Assembly: GCF_050624435.1 (NCBI RefSeq)
Contig: NC_134536.1
Coordinates: forward strand, 130,456,758-130,520,757
Length of the DNA stretch: 64,000 nucleotides
Reading direction: 5' to 3'
Source: Tenrec ecaudatus
Lineage: Eukaryota; Chordata; Mammalia; Afrosoricida; Tenrecidae
A program made the position numbers and the translations under genes. Under the pieces are notes generated by a model. The model was not told the DNA's origin. It did not search any database and was given only the letters and a program-made list of their open reading frames with translations. Each line of letters starts with the position of its first letter. Position 1 is the stretch's first letter. Shown one piece after another: positions 43,516-54,325 of this stretch.

Positions 43516-44154
43516 TTTTAGAGAGACAGTGGGAAAACGTATTGTCAAGGCAAAGGGGAATGTGGGGGACGCTCAAACCCCCTCTCCGTAGTTTGCCGCC
43601 CATGCAGGTGGGATGAGAGTCTAGGACCAGTCCCAGACACTCTTCCCAGTTAGGTTGGCCGGGGCAGTGGCCAGCATCGGCTTTTGGCCCCGGGGAGGGG
43701 GTGGCTCCTGGACTGGCTAGTGTGGCGTGGCCTGTCACTGTCTGTGTCCCTAGCAGTGCCATCGCGGGGCGGGTGGCACTCCTCTGTTGCTCTCTAACTA
43801 CAGCGTGTCACCGTCCTCGTTACTGTTCTAATCCTCATTACAGGGAAACGTCCCTCGCGCAGACACAGCCACCGCCGAGCTCACTGCACAGCCCGTGGGG
43901 AGACAGGGGCCTTTTCTGGAGCTGCCAGGGAGAACAGTCAAGCAGCCCCAGGAGGGAGACTTGATGCCTTCTGGGGTTTCTTTCGGGGGGAGGCTGCACC
44001 CCTTCCCCGTGTCAAGTTTTCCTCTCCTCTCTGTCCTGTTATCACCCTCCCTCCGCCCGAGAGCGAGCGCAGCTAACTGCTCCTGCTTTGTGCCTGCCAC
44101 AGACTCCTACGTCCCGACGGACTGCAGAGGCAAGACTAGCCCTTGGCCTTTTTT

Positions 44155-44225
44155 GCCTGCAGCCTGGCACCTGCCACGAGTCTGGGCACACAGTAGGTGC
44201 TCAGTGGCCACAGTTTGAATGGGTG
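44155..44225 (+). mobile_element. L2 LINE terminal fragment, sense
   Basis: 'cagcctggcacctgccacga' and 'cacacagtaggtgctcagtg' match the end of L2. Confidence 0.55.
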
Positions 44226-44469
44226 AGCGGGGATCAGGAAGCTTGAAGGCAGAGCTGGACAGTGGTGAGGTCGGGGAGGAGAGGCCTGGCCTGAAGTCCC
44301 ACGTGGGGTATTAGGTCATAGGAAGGAGGAGAGACAGGGGCCCCCAAATACCTACCGCGAAGTGCTGAGCTTTTCAGGGGTCAGAGTCCTTGACATTTCA
44401 CCATTACACATTCATTCATCTGTGCAAGCTAGTGGCGCTTGTATAAAGGGCAGATGTGCTCTCTATAAA

Positions 44470-44655
44470 AGATACCGGACCCGGGGATCCAAATGCTGGT
44501 TGACTGACCTTGGGCAAATCCTTGAGCTTTTCTGGGCCTCGATGTGCCTGGCGAATGGGCATGCTAGCCACACCAACCTCAGCACAGTGGTGCAGATCCA
44601 TGAGCGCGGCTCGCCTTTAGCTTGGTGCCTGCTGCAGTCTGGCTGCTCAGTACAC
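44470..44655 (+). mobile_element. MIR SINE, sense
   Basis: 'tggttgactgaccttgggca', 'aatccttgagcttttctggg', 'gcgaatgggcatgctagcca', 'ttggtgcctgctgcagtctg'. Confidence 0.7.
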
Positions 44656-44999
44656 CGTCCCCAGTGCCCATATGAGACTCAGGACAGGGCACATGGTGGG
44701 GCAGGCCAAAGGGAAACCTGGCTGATGGGAACTGGTGGAGAAACTGAGGCAGGGGAGGGTCTGCGGGGCAGGGGAGGAGTCCCGGAGATTTGAAAGCTCA
44801 GTCAGCTAGGTGGACTCAGGTCCCTGGAGGCCGAACATTCGTAAAGCCCAGGCCCAGGGACCTGTGCCCCGTGGGCAGGGGTGTGGGGCTGGGTTTGAGA
44901 ATGGAGATGTGGAAAAGGTGAGGAGCAGGGGCCTAGCCGGCTGGACACCTTCCCGCACGCACTCTCGCGCTGCCGAGATGAGCACCGGGGAGACAGCTA

Positions 45000-45130
45000 G
45001 AGAACAGAGCCCTCAGAAAGTTTCCAGCACATTCCTGCTAAAATTAGCCCCGTCGTGCGTACGCAACTCTATATTTAAACCAGCGGCCTGTCAGAGTCAC
45101 CGCGCTGTGCGGCAGCGCCTGGCAGTGGGG
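45000..45130. promoter_or_regulatory. Candidate promoter- or enhancer-like island
   Basis: 'cctgctaaaattagccccgt', the near-palindrome gttgcgtacgcacgac on the minus strand (about 45050-45066), and a TATA-like 'ctctatatttaaaccag' at 45067, followed by CpG-containing 'tcaccgcgctgtgcggcagc'. It resembles a TATA-type core promoter with an upstream CpG palindrome, but no transcript is evident. Confidence 0.3.
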
Positions 45131-45419
45131 TTGGGGCCCAGTGCCCGCGCGGGGGGTGGTGGTGGTGGTGCAGGAGGGCTCTCTCGGGTGTGCCCACAGC
45201 AACCCCACTTCCACTTTGATGCAGAACTGCTCCCCGGGGGGGGGGCGGTGTAGGAGGACAGACTGGGCAGGCAGACCCACCCCACTAGTCACCAGTAGAC
45301 AGGTAGAGAGGACAGCGGGGAGAAGGGAGATAAGGAAAGAGCAGCAGGGGGGGGGGCAGAAAGGAGGACAGAGGCTGCCAACTCCTGAGAGACCCTCTTG
45401 ATGAGTGGGGGGTGCACCC

Positions 45420-45440
45420 TGCACACACACACACACACAC
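45420..45440. repeat. (CA)n with nearby poly(G) runs
   Basis: Short CA tract. Poly(G) runs occur at about 45236-45246, 45349-45356 and 45527-45538 in the same unassigned 45131-45590 interval. Confidence 0.85.
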
Positions 45441-45594
45441 AGTCCTGGGGATCATAGTGGGGGCCTCTTCAGGCTTCTCAGCTAGCACCATTTCCCCTCC
45501 CCACAGGGTGAGGGAGGCCTGATTCGGGGGGGGGGGGGCTCCTGCCCCACCTGCCTCCCGCTGCTGCCATGTGCCCAGCCCTCTCCTGGGAGAG

Positions 45595-45770
45595 CTCCGG
45601 CTGATAAGAAGCCAGTTTACCTGCGGCTGGAACATTAACTTTGACACTGAAACAGGGGGATACTTTATTACCCAGGAATATTTCCGCATCTCTTCAGAAT
45701 CATCTCGCTCAATCCCCGCCCCACGTAGCAGCTGGCCTCTTTCTTACAATTAAAACCCATTCTCTGGCCC
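45595..45770. promoter_or_regulatory. Candidate conserved non-coding element
   Basis: 'gctgataagaagccagttta', 'cattaactttgacactgaaa', 'ttattacccaggaatatttc' and 'tcttacaattaaaacccatt': unique, moderately AT-rich, with GATA-like and homeodomain-like words. Confidence 0.35.
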
Positions 45771-45839
45771 TGCCTGCAGGCCCCCAAGAGAGGCTTTTAT
45801 CCATGGACCAGTGTCTCCTCTATCCCTTGCCCTTGTCCT

Positions 45840-45842
<3 letters not shown>

Positions 45843-45880
<38 letters not shown>
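45843..45880. repeat. (GT)n microsatellite
   Basis: About 17 GT units. Confidence 0.96.
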
Positions 45881-45883
<3 letters not shown>

Positions 45884-45914
45884 CCGTAGGGGTTTGCTGG
45901 GAGACCCCGGTGGC

Positions 45915-46000
45915 CTCGGGCTACAGATGGGACAACTGAGGCCGAGATAGGGGGTGAGGCCAGCCTAGGGGCAACCAGGGGATTCACGACTGTTCTGGGT
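45915..46000 (-). mobile_element. MIR fragment, antisense
   Basis: 'tacagatgggacaactgagg', 'ccgagatagggggtgaggcc'. Confidence 0.5.
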
Positions 46001-46220
46001 CTGGAGCCTGGTTTTGTGCTTTCCCCAAGGTCACCACCTTTCTGCTGAAATTCAGGCCTCCTTGGGCTGCCCCAGACGGTCCATGTTTCCATTCCAGTCT
46101 CTCCACACCCCAGGGCCCCCGAAGCCCCAGGCCAACCAGGATGATGGGTCGCTGCAGTTCTAGGTCAAAGCAATGCTTCACCTTTCTGGGCTCCCGAGCA
46201 GGGTCTCCTGATAGCACCCA

Positions 46221-46422
46221 AACTCCAGACCCACTGCTGTCGAGCTGATTCCAACTCACGTGACCCCAGAGGGCAGAGTCGAACTGTCCCTGGGAGCTTC
46301 TCAGCTGTCACTCCTTATGGGAATAGAAAGCCTCATCCTTCTCGTAGGAACAGCTGGTGGGTTTGAACTTCTGACCTTGCAGTTAGCACCCAAATCGTAA
46401 CCTGCTTTGGCCACCAGGGTTG
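46221..46422 (-). mobile_element. AfroSINE, antisense
   Basis: 'cccactgctgtcgagctgat', 'gcagagtcgaactgtccctg', 'ggtgggtttgaacttctgac', 'gctttggccaccagggtt'. Confidence 0.92.
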
Positions 46423-46469
46423 GCTAAAATTTATTTTAGCCTATCGACAGGTCAGGGTGTCCCCTAGAT

Positions 46470-46625
46470 GGATGGTGCACCTGGTAGGTTAAGGAGCTGG
46501 GCTGCTAGCTGCAAGGTTGGAGGTTCCAATCCTCCCAGAAACACCTCAGAAGAAAGGCCTGGAAACCTACTTCCAAAAAAGTCCGTCACTGAGGACTCCG
46601 GGGAGTGCAGCGCCAACTGGACAGC
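46470..46625 (+). mobile_element. AfroSINE, sense, truncated at an LTR
   Basis: 'gatggtgcacctggtaggtt', 'aaggagctgggctgctagct', 'gcaaggttggaggttccaat', 'aagaaaggcctggaaaccta', 'ggagtgcagcgccaactgga'. The LTR starts at 46626. Confidence 0.8.
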
Positions 46626-47144
46626 TGTGACAGTTACATCATCTGCTGTGGATTTGACACCTAAGAGTGAAGGGGTGGTGTTTAGCCTGTCAGTCAGGTC
46701 ACAGCTTGATGGCCTCATTTGGAGCTGTTAAGGAGATAAATAGCTCAATGGAGGTGGGACACTCACTTACTCCCTGCGAGACATCACTGACGATAAGCCA
46801 CATGGAGCTATGCTGATGCAGCCGGAGCCCTGAAGCTGGTGAAGCCACATGGAGACCCACACCAGTGCTGAGATGCTTCCACCGCCACTGGATCCACAAG
46901 ACTCTCCACCCACTGGCCTGTGATCTTCCTGCATTCAGCATAATTACATGTGTTTCATGAGTCTGAAGAGAACTTTATAGATTGGTTTCAGACATCTGGA
47001 CGAGTATTGGACTTATGGACTTGAGCTGGACTGGCCGGGAAGTTTTCTCAATATTCAATTGCTCTTGTAGATAAAGCTCTTTCTGATACACATCTAAGCA
47101 TTTAAGAATTTGTTTTCCTAGTCAACCCGGACTAACAAAACACA
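46626..47144 (+). mobile_element. Solo LTR family A
   Basis: Starts tgtgacagtt and ends near 'ggactaacaaaacaca'. It contains 'gaaggggtggtgtttagcct', 'ccactggcctgtgatcttcc' and 'agataaagctctttctgata'. Confidence 0.9.
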
Positions 47145-47194
47145 CTACCCTGGTCACCCTGCACCAGGATCGCCCCAAGGGCTACTGGCTGGGG

Positions 47195-47335
47195 CTGTGT
47201 GCCAGGCACTGTTGGACTCAGCACTTCACCTGGATCTCCTCATGACATCCCTACCGTCACCCGGTGGGGGGTGGAAGCTATACAGGCCCCGTCCCCACCC
47301 GCCAGGTTCAGGAGGAAATTGCTGAGTGGATCCAG
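47195..47335 (-). mobile_element. MIR SINE, antisense
   Basis: 'gtgccaggcactgttggact', 'cagcacttcacctggatctc', 'gacatccctaccgtcacccg'. Confidence 0.6.
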
Positions 47336-47739
47336 GCCAGGCTGCCCACATCTCCGCTGCTGGCACGAATTCGCTGTGCTGTCTCACATCCTGGGCCTCC
47401 CTCCCATCTGTAGGGGAGAGGGGTGTCTTTCCGAGCCCCCTCCCTTGCTCCGTCTAGCATCTTCCGGGCTCCCTCGCACTCCATCCCAGAGTCTTGAAGA
47501 AATGACTTTCCCATGAGGCAGCAAAGGCCAGGAGACACCCGGGCACATGTTCTGAAAGGCTCAGACGCAGACTCTGGCCTGAGGCCACCCCAGCCCCACC
47601 CACGGCCTGGTCCCGAGACGGGAGTGCTCCCGACTCCACTCCGGAAGCTGGCCCCGGGAGGCGGCCTCTGGCTTCTGGGGCCTGTGCTCGGGCCCCTCTG
47701 CACCCATGCGGCTGTAATCCCCACATGGAAGCAATGGGT

Positions 47740-47915
47740 GGTACAACCCTTGTGGTTTTTACTTTGTTTCCAGAAATCCTTAGTGAAATTACAGCTCTAA
47801 TTAAATACAGCTGGCTGTACGTTATTCTCTGTATAATTATCGTGTTATTATTATTATCACTTAGACAAAAGTTCAAACAAAGTTTATTGTAAATACTGTT
47901 TGACTTAACAACGGG
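47740..47915. promoter_or_regulatory. Candidate conserved AT-rich element
   Basis: TAATTA at 47798-47803 is spaced four bases from an E-box CAGCTG at 47808-47813, followed by 'ctctgtataattatcgtgtt', 'cacttagacaaaagttcaaa' and 'ttattgtaaatactgtttga'. Unique, sharply AT-rich against GC-rich flanks. A composite homeodomain/bHLH enhancer is the inference. Confidence 0.45.
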
Positions 47916-48219
47916 GAGAGCTGAGGGCTATTGGCCTGCCTGAGTGACTGAGAAGGCGGAGCGAAGGGGTCTCCGAGGGGAAACAAGTGTGCTTTGGTGG
48001 CAACTGGGAAGAGCCAGCCCAGGGACAGGCAAGGGAGGACCTTGGACAAGTCCCTCTCTGGGCCTCTGTGCTTTCTCCTGGCACGGAGACAGGCCCCGTG
48101 GGCGGGAAGGCTTGGGGACCTGTCCCCATGCAGATTACAGTCTAGAAAACTCGACGGGGGGGCAGTTCTGATTGGTCCCGTGGGATCGTGATGAGCAAGC
48201 TACCAGACAGCACCCACGA

Positions 48220-48720
48220 ACCTGTGTCAGCCACCACTCTAGGCCCTGCAGCCACACCCAGCAGACACAAGCCCTCCTTTTGTGGAGCTCGCATTCGGCT
48301 GGAGGAAGACAGTCATGAAGGCACGTGACTGCCATTTAACGACAGCTGGTGGTGAGCGACCTGGGGGGGCCCCTGCCCCCCGAACAGAGCTGGGTGTGTG
48401 GGAAGAACTCGGGATAGGGATACTCTGTTTAGGAAAGGATTCCTAGAAGGAGCGATACTTTAGCAGGGACATCACGTGCTAAAAGATGCAAAGGAGAAGT
48501 GCCCCAGCTGTAACAGCAGGTGCAAAGGCCCTGGGGCCACATCAAGCAGTGCAAGGGAATGGGAAGCAGCTGTCTCAGAGGGAGGGAACGGAGGAGCAAC
48601 AGAGGGTGAGACTGGAGGGAGCGAGGCAGTGTGCTTGGAAAGCCAGGGAAGCCTCTGAGAAGCATGGGGACGAAGCCCGCAGAGGAGCAGGCCCTTGCTG
48701 CTCAACACCGGCTACTCTGT
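48220..48720 (-). mobile_element. L2 LINE, antisense
   Basis: 'ccactctaggccctgcagcc', 'gtggagctcgcattcggctg', 'aacagcaggtgcaaaggccc', 'tggggccacatcaagcag' follow the antisense L2 3' end. Confidence 0.65.
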
Positions 48721-48959
48721 GACACTCTGGTGGCCCGTGGAGCCCGGACCTTGGCTTATCCCATACAGAGGGACCTCACTGTGCTCCATGTAGTGAGCAG
48801 TGATGCAGCGTGGGGGCCAGCAGTACCCTGCCCTGTGCTTGGGCTGTGGAGAGGTGTGGGGGGGCCTGGGTGTGACCCATACAGACGGTCAGAGTGCTGG
48901 GCCAGAGAGGCTGGCCATGAGCCTGGCCGCCGGGAAGGAGGGAGATGACTGTGACTCTG

Positions 48960-49255
48960 TGATACAGGGGATGACAGCACAGTGACCCAGGCGCAGAAGA
49001 CCTTGGGTGTGAATTCTGCCAGTGCCTTGGGTTTGAATCCCAGGCCATGCCCCTCCTACACATCCACCACCACCTGTCAGTGGAGCCTTGTGTGTTGCTA
49101 TGATATTGAATAGGTTTCAGAATTGTTTCTAGATGAAGACTAGGGAGAAAGGCCTGCAGATTCGCTCCCTCAAACCAGCCAATGAACATCCTACAGAGCA
49201 CAGCAGTCTGATCCGCAGCTGCACAGGATGGGGGCGAGGCTTCGTTCTGGAATCG
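48960..49255 (+). mobile_element. tRNA-headed SINE, long-body variant
   Basis: B-box-like gggtttgaatccc at about 49029-49041, then 'cctacacatccaccaccacc', 'ttgtgtgttgctatgatatt', 'gaaggcctgcagatt'-like sequence near 49150, 'accagccaatgaacatccta', 'cagagcacagcagtctgatc'. It shares its body with 25098-25375. From memory, the body resembles the 5' region of afrotherian RTE elements, which would make it an RTE-derived composite. Confidence 0.6.
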
Positions 49256-49634
49256 TGTGGCTCAGGACTCCAGCTCCGGGAATGGTGTGGTGGCTAGTGG
49301 TTCTAATCCCAGGACATGGGGATTTTGAAGATAAGTGTATCCTCACAGGGAATGCGAAGAGGCAGGGATCTCCTATTTCAGAATCCTTGGGCTTCTGGAA
49401 GGGACTGGACCCCAGGCTGGATGCGTCCAGAGTGACTATGAGGTCAGTGTTGATGGGACACCTGCCATGTCTCCTCTGGACTTTCTCACGGCCATGGCTG
49501 TCGAGTCTCTCCTCCTTTCCCGAGTCGCCCTGCCCCACCTGTCACCTGGCGCGGAGCTTGGAGCAGGTTGTTAACTTCTGCTGACTCTGGCAGGGGCAGC
49601 CACTCCCAGCCTGATACCTCCTGGCAGCCACACT

Positions 49635-49805
49635 TGCACAAATCTTTAATTGTTTAGTTTAAAGAACCGTGTTTTGACCGCAAGGGGATTTTGGCTGGAG
49701 CTCAAGAAGTGATAATGATATTTCGCTGCCAAGACGTCTCCTTGGCTCTCTGTGTGTTAATGTGCACTTTCAAGACGCTCCAATTAACTGCATCAGCTCT
49801 CGGGG
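49635..49805. promoter_or_regulatory. Candidate conserved AT-rich element
   Basis: 'aaatctttaattgtttagtt', 'gaaccgtgttttgaccgcaa', 'gaagtgataatgatatttcg', 'gctccaattaactgcatcag'. Unique sequence with several homeodomain-type cores. Regulatory role inferred. Confidence 0.42.
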
Positions 49806-50835
49806 AGACAGAGGGAGAGGAAGCAGGGAGGAGAGGAGAGAAGGGAAGGGGAACACGGGAGCTCTCGAAGACGATGGGGGAGGAGAAGCAGACAACCTAC
49901 CCCCCCACACACATCTTTTTTTTTAGCAAACAAACTTGGGGGTGGGGGGGTGGAGACGGGGAGGGCAGATGACAAAGTTCTTGAAGACAAGCACCATGTA
50001 AAGCAGCAACTCTGGCTCTGGAGGGGGATGGTGGGCGAGGAAGGAAGAAGGTTCTGAACTCAGACGCCCAACCCCAAGCAGAGGCTTCTATAGGCTCCTG
50101 GCTAACAGCAAACATTTGCGGTCCTCTGTCCCGCTTCTCCGCTGCCTCTGCCCACACCATCCTCTCCCTTCTTGGTCCCCACCCTCCATGCTGGCCTCTG
50201 CCTCACCAAACACGCCCACGGCATGCCCAGGCTGCAGGTAGAGGTGCCAGAGACCTCAGCCCTGATTCCAACCCACACCCCACTCTCTGGCCTCCTCCTC
50301 ACCTCCACAGGGCCTCGCTGCTCTCCCGGCTGCTTCTCCTTGACTGTGCTCAGCTGAGCTCCATGTCAGGCATTTGCACTTGCTGTGCCTCTGATGGGCG
50401 GTACAATCTTGAAGCACCCCGGTGGGGAAACCAGAGAGTGTCGGTTGAGCTCCCTGAGCAGCTCTGCAGAAGCAAGACCTGGAGATTGGCTTTTGTAAGG
50501 ACTGCGGCTACAAAGCCCAGGCCTGGGAGGTGAGTCCACTTTGCCACCGGGGGTCGCTGAGTTGCCAGGATCTGATGACACCCCAAACAACAATCACTTG
50601 TGATGCGCTTTCCCAGCCTGTCTGCTTGGTCAGCCTCCTGGAAGCGCTGACTCCAAGGGCATCTTCTCCGGGAGGCCGTGTTTAAAATCACACCATGGAG
50701 CACCCCTTCCTATAGGGTTGTCTCCATGGCATTTACCACTACCTCCTGCCGTATCTCTCCACTCATTTACTTTGTTTCCTGTCACCTCCAACCGGCAGGG
50801 TTTCTCGATTTTACTCACTGTTACCCCAGGACCGA
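49806..50835. other. Unassigned DNA
   Basis: Purine-rich first part (49805-49880), then ordinary GC-rich sequence. No gene recognised. Confidence 0.4.
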
Positions 50836-50837
50836 GG

Positions 50838-50996
50838 GTGATACATCGGGCGGCCAACCGCCATGCCCGAGGTCTAAGCCAGCGGCTGCTCGGTGGGAGA
50901 AAGATGAGGCGTTCCGCCCTTGTAAAGAGGGACAGCCTCAGAATCCCACAGGGGTAGCTCTGCTCTGTCCTACGGGGCCGCTGTGAGTGTGAGCAG
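50838..50996 (+). mobile_element. AfroSINE, sense, diverged
   Basis: 'gaggtctaagccagcggctg', 'ctcggtgggagaaagatgag', 'gctctgctctgtcctacggg', 'gccgctgtgagtgtgag'. Confidence 0.82.
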
Positions 50997-51314
50997 GACA
51001 CGGGGCCTGGCATATGCTGGGCCACCAGTTCACAGGAGTTGGCTGACAAATTAGTGAATTCTGTCCTTACCTTGATGCCCTGTCTCAACACACTTCCCCA
51101 CTTTGAATCAGAACCCAAACTCCAAGCCCACCGCCAGCTCTGTGCCCACTTCAACCCTCGGCCTGCCACCGCCTTTCGCCCAGAAGTCTCTTTACTCTCA
51201 AACATCGCTCATCCCCAACCTCTCTCATCTCCTAACTTCCTTGACCCCTCAACTCAACCTGTCATGCCCGTGACCTCTTAAGTCCATTGCCCTCCCCCTC
51301 CCTGAGTCAGTTTC

Positions 51315-51498
51315 AGAAAACTCACCAGCAGCCAGTAGATTCCCACTCAGAGGGACCCTGTAGGACAGAGAACTGCCCTTGTAGGTTTCTGAGATGGCAA
51401 GTCTTTACAGGACTAGGAAGCCCATTTCTCTCCTGTGTAATGGCGGATGGTTTTGAACTGCTCACCTTGAGGCTAGCAGCCCGATACATCACCACTGC
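51315..51498 (-). mobile_element. AfroSINE, antisense
   Basis: 'gccagtagattcccactcag', 'gacagagaactgcccttgta', 'gatggttttgaactgctcac', 'cttgaggctagcagcccgat'. Confidence 0.9.
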
Positions 51499-51499
51499 A

Positions 51500-52140
51500 G
51501 AAGCATCATACAAAAGCCAATGTGCTCTGTCCTCCCTGAGAGTTTCCTGGTAGGCCTTGAAGCTGGCCCCAGGAGGGAGATGACCTCCCACTGCAATTCC
51601 TGATAGGGGCCCTGCTGGACTGCCCTGCTCTCCTTCCCCGGTGCCACACCTGGGGACCTTGGAGCTGGATTCCAGGCCACTGGCAGGAGTCCCCTCAGCA
51701 CTGGTGCCTGCAGTGGCCCCACCTGCTCAGAGACTTCTGGCCAGTGGCTTTACTTTTGGGGGTGGGGTGTGTGAGAAGACAATGAGACCCCTCCCTGATG
51801 TCTCCTTCTGATCTTCTGCCTGCTACCAACTCCAGCATGAAAATGATTTTTCCACAAGCCGAGGTGTGAGCTTGCCCCCCCCCCCCCCAGCTCACACTGG
51901 GGAGCATCCAGACTGAGCCACACCAGGGGAAAGCAAAGGCTTTGTCTAAAGAGAGAGAACCCCCTCCCCTCAAAGTGGAAGGTGGGGCCTGACCCAGAGG
52001 GAACAGTAAGGGGGGCAGCCTCTCTCCCCTGACCCCTCCCTTTGATTCTTCCCAAGCCTACCCCCTCCTTTTGCCCCCACCCCCAAGCCTTGTCCTCCTT
52101 AAGGCCTCGAAGGGAGGGTCAGCTGTGGAGGCTCCGGTTA
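51500..52140. other. Unassigned DNA
   Basis: C-rich sequence with a poly(C) run at about 51877-51888. No gene evidence. Confidence 0.4.
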
Positions 52141-52144
52141 CAAG

Positions 52145-52370
52145 AGCTAGAAGACAGGAAGATTTAGCGGGGGAGCTGCGGCCCAGCACAGGGTGCTGTT
52201 TGTCCGCCTTTGAAACCGGAGGCTGGAGGCGGAGCAGGGCGGCGGGAGGCCGAGGGGACACCCGGGTGAATTATCACCCCTCAAGGCTCGCCCACCCTCC
52301 CCCAGCCCCGGCTCCTGTTTCTCCAGGTGCTGGGGTGTTTGCCTACGTGTTAATTTGCCCCAGTTGACGA
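52145..52370. promoter_or_regulatory. Candidate GC-rich regulatory block
   Basis: 'ggtgctgtttgtccgccttt', 'gaaaccggaggctggaggcg', 'cgggtgaattatcacccctc' (a gggtgaatt/atcaccc dyad) and 'gcctacgtgttaatttgccc'. Unique with moderate CpG; low-certainty call. Confidence 0.28.
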
Positions 52371-52685
52371 GCCCACTTCTGCCCTCAGCCCCACAGAGGA
52401 GACTAGCCCACCCCGTGGGGGCCACCATGGGGATGGGGGGGGGGGCTAGGAGGAGAGTCCTGCGGGTCTTGCCCTGGGGCTGGGAGGGACCAGCCACGGG
52501 GTGGGAAGTGGTGCGTTTGGTGGGTGTCCGACACAGAGGGCACATTGTGCTCTCCAGAGAGGTCAGTCCCCTCCTGGCAGCCCCAGCGAGCTCAGGGTGG
52601 GCTGTGCGGTCCCAGCGACCCCTACTGGACCCTCTGTTGAGAACAGCCACCTCCTCCAGGAAGCTCTCTGGGGCTTCTGGAACAT

Positions 52686-52860
52686 CCCCAAACCAAATCA
52701 AACTAAACCAGATCAGACCAGACCAAACCAGAGCAAACCAAATCAGACCAGAGTAAACCAAATCAAACCAGACCAAACCAAATCAAACTAGACCAAACCA
52801 AACCAGACCAGACCAGACCAGACCAAACCAAACCAGACCAAACCAAACCAAACCAAACAG
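52686..52860. repeat. (ACCAA/ACCAG)n pentanucleotide array
   Basis: About 35 units of accaa, accag and atcaa variants. The antisense open frame reading W-F/S-G-L repeats is a product of the array. Confidence 0.95.
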
Positions 52861-53039
52861 AAGAACTCAGCCATGCAGTTGAGAGCTGCTCCTGTCTCAG
52901 ACATTCATGCATCTCAGGCCCCCCACTGAGAGCCATGGTGGTGTCTGCTCCCACAGCTGTGGTCATGCTCATGGAGAACACAGCAAAAACAAACCCCCAA
53001 GCTTCCGGGGTCAACCCGGCTCACCCCGTTTGTGTTTGT

Positions 53040-53175
53040 GGCTGCCCTGACTCACAGTGACATTATGCACGTCTGAGGAGCACTGTGCTCCTGAGACCCT
53101 CCCATGGCTAATTCCTCAGATGTCGCCCCCTCAGTGGGCTTCACTGCTAACCTTTCTGTTAGCATTAGCCCCTTT
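53040..53175 (-). mobile_element. AfroSINE-like, antisense, diverged
   Basis: 'ctgactcacagtgacattat', 'gcacgtctgaggagcactgt', 'gcttcactgctaacctttct', 'gttagcattagcccc'. Confidence 0.5.
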
Positions 53176-53285
53176 TAGGGCCTAGGAAACAGAGACTCCG
53201 AGAGGCTAAGTGATGTGCCCCATGAGGCTCAGAGTCAAGCTGACGTTTCCCCGAGTGCAGTGTCTGTGGCCTTGCCCCGGGTGCC
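53170..53285 (-). mobile_element. MIR SINE, antisense
   Basis: 'ggcctaggaaacagagactc', 'cgagaggctaagtgatgtgc', 'ggctcagagtcaagctgacg'. Confidence 0.65.
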
Positions 53286-53289
53286 TGAT

Positions 53290-54145
53290 GGGGAAGAGGT
53301 CAGGCCAGCATAAGCTCACCACGAAGCCTGGGAGGGGCCCAGCACTGGACTGCTTTCAGGGATGCCCGGGATCAGCTTGCCCTTGCCCTTTTGTCCCAAG
53401 AGCTCCTGTAGTCACGGCCCCCCTCCCCCTGGGCTGGGGTCAGGGTCTTGGGGTGAGTCAGTCTCTTCCAGCCACAGCTGACCCTCTCATCTTAGGCAGT
53501 CTGAGGGCCACAGAGGGGAGCAAACTCCTGCTAGGTCCCGGAGCTGGAGGCTCTGCATTAGAGGGGGGCTAGGTCTACTGTGAAAAACTGCAGAACAAAG
53601 GGTCTCCTGGTTGTAGGGCCTTGCTAAGGGAAGCCAAGTTCTTTGGAGTTGAACTCTGCGACAGAAGAGAAAGGGTGGCCACCCTTTCTCTTTCCCAGGC
53701 CCTGTTTTCCCATGCCAGGGCCCCTGCCCACATGTCAGACCTAGAGTCTATGCCTCCCCCACCCCCCGGCTTCCTTTTCCCCAACATTTCCTGCATCTCC
53801 CTGCTTCTCTCCTTCTAGACTTTGGGGACCCTCTTATCTCACTCCTCCCCAAAGGAAGGAGGACCACCTCTCCAGGCAAACCACTATGCCTGACCTACCT
53901 GCCCCACCCCCTTCAACCCCTATCCCCTCACCCCAGCCTCCATCTGGCCTTCCCCCTCAGCTCACACACCTCAGCTACAGCTTTTGCCACCCGGGGTGTA
54001 AAGGGACCAGGGGCGAGGGGTCAGGACCGGGGAAGGGCCATCTCCCTTCATGGGTGAGCGTCCACATGGAAGGAGAAAATGCCAGACTTGGCGAGCATCT
54101 TGATGTAACAGGCAAGCCAAGGAAAGACACAGATGTTGTAACTGT
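53290..54145. other. Unassigned DNA
   Basis: No recognised element; pyrimidine-rich and rich in short frames. Confidence 0.4.
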
Positions 54146-54149
54146 TCAG

Positions 54150-54325
54150 CATTGTTGAGTCCACCCATAGCAGCCCTGTGTACAGCACAAGGAGCCGCTG
54201 CCGGGTCCTGGGCCCTCCTCACCACTGTTCTTATGTTTGGTCAGTGCAGCAGCCACCGTGTCAGTCCACCTTGTGGAGGGCCTTCCTCTTTATTGCTGTC
54301 CTTCTACTTTACCAAGCACGATGGC
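54150..54325 (-). mobile_element. RTE-type LINE, 3' end of an interrupted antisense copy
   Basis: 'attgttgagtccacccatag', 'ctgccgggtcctgggccctc', 'gcagccaccgtgtcagtcca', 'ccttgtggagggccttcctc' are the antisense 3' end. It ends in 'atggc', the left LTR target duplication. Confidence 0.85.

Noticed and set aside
52147..52776. 209-codon antisense open frame
   Set aside because: Its N-terminal part is the pentanucleotide repeat and the rest is GC-rich DNA, with no domain or initiation context.
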